A DNA stretch of 64,000 nt from Marinoscillum furvescens DSM 4134 (GTDB lineage: Bacteria; Bacteroidota; Bacteroidia; Cytophagales; Cyclobacteriaceae). A model generated the notes under the pieces. That model had not been told where the DNA came from, did no database searches, and saw only the letters and a program-made list of their open reading frames with translations. Where the stretch lies: NCBI RefSeq assembly GCF_003386095.1, contig NZ_QREG01000001.1:1-64000 (forward strand), in the 5' to 3' direction. The position numbers were made by a program, and so were the translations under genes. Of this stretch, positions 61,826-64,000 are shown piece by piece; positions within the stretch are counted from its first letter, which is position 1; each line of letters starts with the position of its first letter.

Positions 61826-63924
61826 TATCTTACAAAAGCTTCAGCCATTCCACCATCTACGTTGATCGTATTGCCGGTACTCTTGTCCAGTATGGCTGTC
61901 ACGGCAAAAACACCATTGGCAATATCCTCAGGACGGATGATTTCATTCATCAGGTTTCGCTTCGCATAAAATGCCGGAAGCTCCTCCACGGTGATACCAT
62001 AGGCTTTTGCTCTACCTTCAGCCCATTCGCCTTCCCAGATTTTGCTACCTACGATCACCCCATCAGGGTTTACGGTATTTACGCGGATCTTGTGAGGGCC
62101 GAGCTCAGCAGCCAGCAACCTTGTCATGTGTTGCTGTGCAGCTTTGGCCGTGCCATAGCCTACATTGTTTTTACCTGCTACGAGTCCATTCTTACTGGCT
62201 ATGTTGACGATATCGCCACCAAAACCTTGCGTTTTCATGATCTCCACACCTTTTTTGGCCATGTTAAACTGACCTTTTACCAGTACATCTTGGAGGATGT
62301 TCCAGTCTTTGAGTGTAGTATCTTCCAATGGCTTGGAAATCGCCAGACCTGCCGAATGCACCACAATATCTACCCCTCCAAACTCGAGACTTGCTTGCTT
62401 ATAAGCCTTGTCGATGGAGCTTTCGTCAGACACGTCGCATACACCATAAGCCGAAATATCTCTTTTGTAAGTAGCGTTTGCCACCTGCAGACGGTCATCG
62501 TCTATATCTGTGAGAAATACATTGGCACCCTCTGCAGCCAGTTTATCAGCAATGGCTTTGCCAATACCACCACCTGCACCGGTGATGATAGCCACTCTTC
62601 GTGAAAGGGGCTTTTCCGGAGGCATACGCTTGAGCTTGTCTTCCTCGAGCAGCCAGTATTCGATATCGAAGGCTTCCTGACGGGGAAGTGCGGTATACTC
62701 GGTGATGGCCTCTGCACCACGCATCACATTGATAGCATTGATGTAAAACTCAGATGCCACGCGAGCGGTCTGCTTGTTTTTGGCAAACGTAAACATGCCC
62801 ACACCCGGGTAAAGGATCACTACAGGGTTCGGGTCACGCATAGCCGGGCTATTGTCGCGCTTACAGTTTTGGTAGTATGCTTCGTATTCTTTTCTGTATT
62901 GCTCAAAAGCAGGTGTGATTTTCTCTTTGATGGCTGCTGGATCTGAAAGGTCCTCATCAGGTGCGATTTCAAGCACCAAAGGCTGGATCTTCGTACGCAG
63001 GAAGTGGTCAGGACATGAAGTACCCAGTGGTGCCAGTCGGTCCAGGTCGTTGCTATTCACAAACTGAAGCACCCGTTCGTCATCGGTGAAGTGACCGATC
63101 ATTTTGTTGTAGCTAGAGCAAAGCCCTCGCAATACCGGCGCAAGTTGTGACGCTTGAGCTTTGCGCTGATCACCTTGAAGGCTTTCGATGCGCGAACCTC
63201 CAAATACAGGCCCTTTGGCACCTTCGCGCTCAGCGATATAGCTGGATGCAGCTTCGATCACTTCGAGGCTGTTCATGTAACACTCATAGCTGGTGTCTCC
63301 CCAGGTAAACAGTCCGTGGCTTCCCAGCACGATACCGCGGATACCCGGATTGTCATTGAGGCATTTTTCCAGCTGTAGGCCCAGGTCGAAACCGGGACGC
63401 TGCCAGGGAACCCAACCCATGGTGTCTCCCCAGATTTCTTTGGTGATGGCCTCACTGTCTTTGGCGGCAGCCACGGCGATCAATGCATCGGGGTGCAGGT
63501 GATCGATGTGCTTGAATGGCAACAATCCGTGTAGCGGCGTATCGATAGAAGGTGCGCGGCTGTCCAGATCGTGCAGACAGTGGTAGTAAAGGGGTACAAT
63601 TTCGTCTTCAAACTCAATACCACGGTAGGCGTTTTTCAGGTTTCTGATCTTGTCTGTATACAAGCCTGCAATTCCGTCTCTGGTAAGCGTTCCGATATCT
63701 CCTCCAGAACCTTTTACCCACAGCACTTCGCGTTCTTCACCCGTCAGCGGGTCCTTTTCCATGGTCTTGCAGGAAGTGTTGCCCCCACCATAGTTGGTGA
63801 TGCGCAGGTCCTGACCAAGGATATTGGATCGGTACAAGAAAAGTGCTACCTGATCGTCTCCCAATTTATCTGCCTGGGCATCATCCCAGAGATAGTCTAC
63901 GTGTTTGAATTCTTTTAACTTCAT
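61825..63924 (-). CDS. rhaEW: Fused rhamnulose-1-phosphate aldolase / L-lactaldehyde dehydrogenase (RhaEW type)
   Basis: 699 residues in two enzymes. Residues 1 to about 420 are a class II aldolase/adducin domain: NYGGGNTSCKTMEKDPLTGE, VKGSGGDIGTLTRDGIAGLY, and H-I-D-H-L-H-P-D-A-L with metal histidines. Residues 440-699 are an SDR: AIITGAGGGIGKAIADKLAA and Y-G-T-A-K as catalytic pair. This is the known bifunctional RhaEW layout, which splits rhamnulose 1-phosphate and oxidises the resulting lactaldehyde to lactate. First gene of the operon visible here; only 76 bp of its upstream region lies in the window and no clear promoter box is seen there. Confidence 0.94.
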   Translation of the reverse strand: MKLKEFKHVDYLWDDAQADKLGDDQVALFLYRSNILGQDLRITNYGGGNTSCKTMEKDPLTGEEREVLWVKGSGGDIGTLTRDGIAGLYTDKIRNLKNAYRGIEFEDEIVPLYYHCLHDLDSRAPSIDTPLHGLLPFKHIDHLHPDALIAVAAAKDSEAITKEIWGDTMGWVPWQRPGFDLGLQLEKCLNDNPGIRGIVLGSHGLFTWGDTSYECYMNSLEVIEAASSYIAEREGAKGPVFGGSRIESLQGDQRKAQASQLAPVLRGLCSSYNKMIGHFTDDERVLQFVNSNDLDRLAPLGTSCPDHFLRTKIQPLVLEIAPDEDLSDPAAIKEKITPAFEQYRKEYEAYYQNCKRDNSPAMRDPNPVVILYPGVGMFTFAKNKQTARVASEFYINAINVMRGAEAITEYTALPRQEAFDIEYWLLEEDKLKRMPPEKPLSRRVAIITGAGGGIGKAIADKLAAEGANVFLTDIDDDRLQVANATYKRDISAYGVCDVSDESSIDKAYKQASLEFGGVDIVVHSAGLAISKPLEDTTLKDWNILQDVLVKGQFNMAKKGVEIMKTQGFGGDIVNIASKNGLVAGKNNVGYGTAKAAQQHMTRLLAAELGPHKIRVNTVNPDGVIVGSKIWEGEWAEGRAKAYGITVEELPAFYAKRNLMNEIIRPEDIANGVFAVTAILDKSTGNTINVDGGMAEAFVR

Positions 63925-64000
63925 CTTACTACTATTTGAAATCGTCTAATACGTCCTTAATTACTTATTTTGATTTTGCTGATTTTTCAGTAAAACGAAT

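Noticed and set aside
1-64000. CRISPR arrays, tRNA or rRNA genes
   Set aside because: No regularly spaced repeats of CRISPR type and no recognisable tRNA or rRNA segments were seen on either strand.

Overview
The window comes from a Bacteroidota genome, most likely a Cytophagales-type member of moderate GC. The evidence is a SusC/SusD pair, a hybrid two-component regulator (HTCS), several secreted proteins with type IX secretion (T9SS) C-terminal sorting domains, a PID-CTERM mini-protein, and promoters with the Bacteroidota -7 element TAnnTTTG. I cannot name a genus. All assignments come from reading the sequence; no database search was run.

Layout. Positions 1-960 hold the edge of an IS21-family element (istA runs off the window) next to decayed IS66-family fragments. 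A RelB/RelE-like toxin-antitoxin pair follows (997-1502). An unrelated accessory patch (1899-5497) carries an SDR dehydrogenase, an AraC-type regulator, a SnoaL/NTF2-like protein, and a second SDR-TetR pair with two operator-like palindromes upstream. From 6151 to 11547 a minus-strand operon encodes a CBM9-like protein, a GHL10-like lipoprotein, a glycosylasparaginase and a GH92 mannosidase, a combination that suggests N-glycan or glycopeptide processing.

From 11969 to about 56321 lies a very large polysaccharide utilisation region for rhamnogalacturonan I (RG-I) type pectin. Its parts are: SusC-SusD-PL11 lyase; the HTCS regulator; an eight-protein operon (GH105, GH2, CE12, rhamnose mutarotase, GH78, GH28, CE12); a secreted CBM-like protein; two further CE12 esterases; a GH115; a PID-CTERM protein; two large multidomain secreted proteins; a CE4 deacetylase with a fifth CE12; GH43, GH28, a LacI regulator and a small lipoprotein. 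Extracellular PL11 and T9SS-anchored esterases would open and de-acetylate the backbone, SusC/D would import oligosaccharides, and lipoprotein or periplasmic GH105, GH28, GH78 and GH2 would reduce them to rhamnose, unsaturated galacturonate and galactose.

From 56642 to 63924 a tight operon provides rhamnose catabolism: a fused rhamnulose-phosphate aldolase/lactaldehyde dehydrogenase (RhaEW type), rhamnose isomerase, rhamnulokinase, an FMN-dependent lactate dehydrogenase, and an NCS1-type permease where a rhamnose transporter would be expected. The region thus couples RG-I depolymerisation to use of its rhamnose. No galacturonate catabolic genes and no sulfatases are in the window.

The most interesting unexplained signal is a paired direct repeat (core TTCGTA, two copies exactly 22 bp apart, often with a G-rich stretch between) found upstream of six minus-strand transcription units across 35 kb. 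In four of them a -7-like box sits at a fixed distance from it. It is a good candidate for the binding site of the local HTCS.
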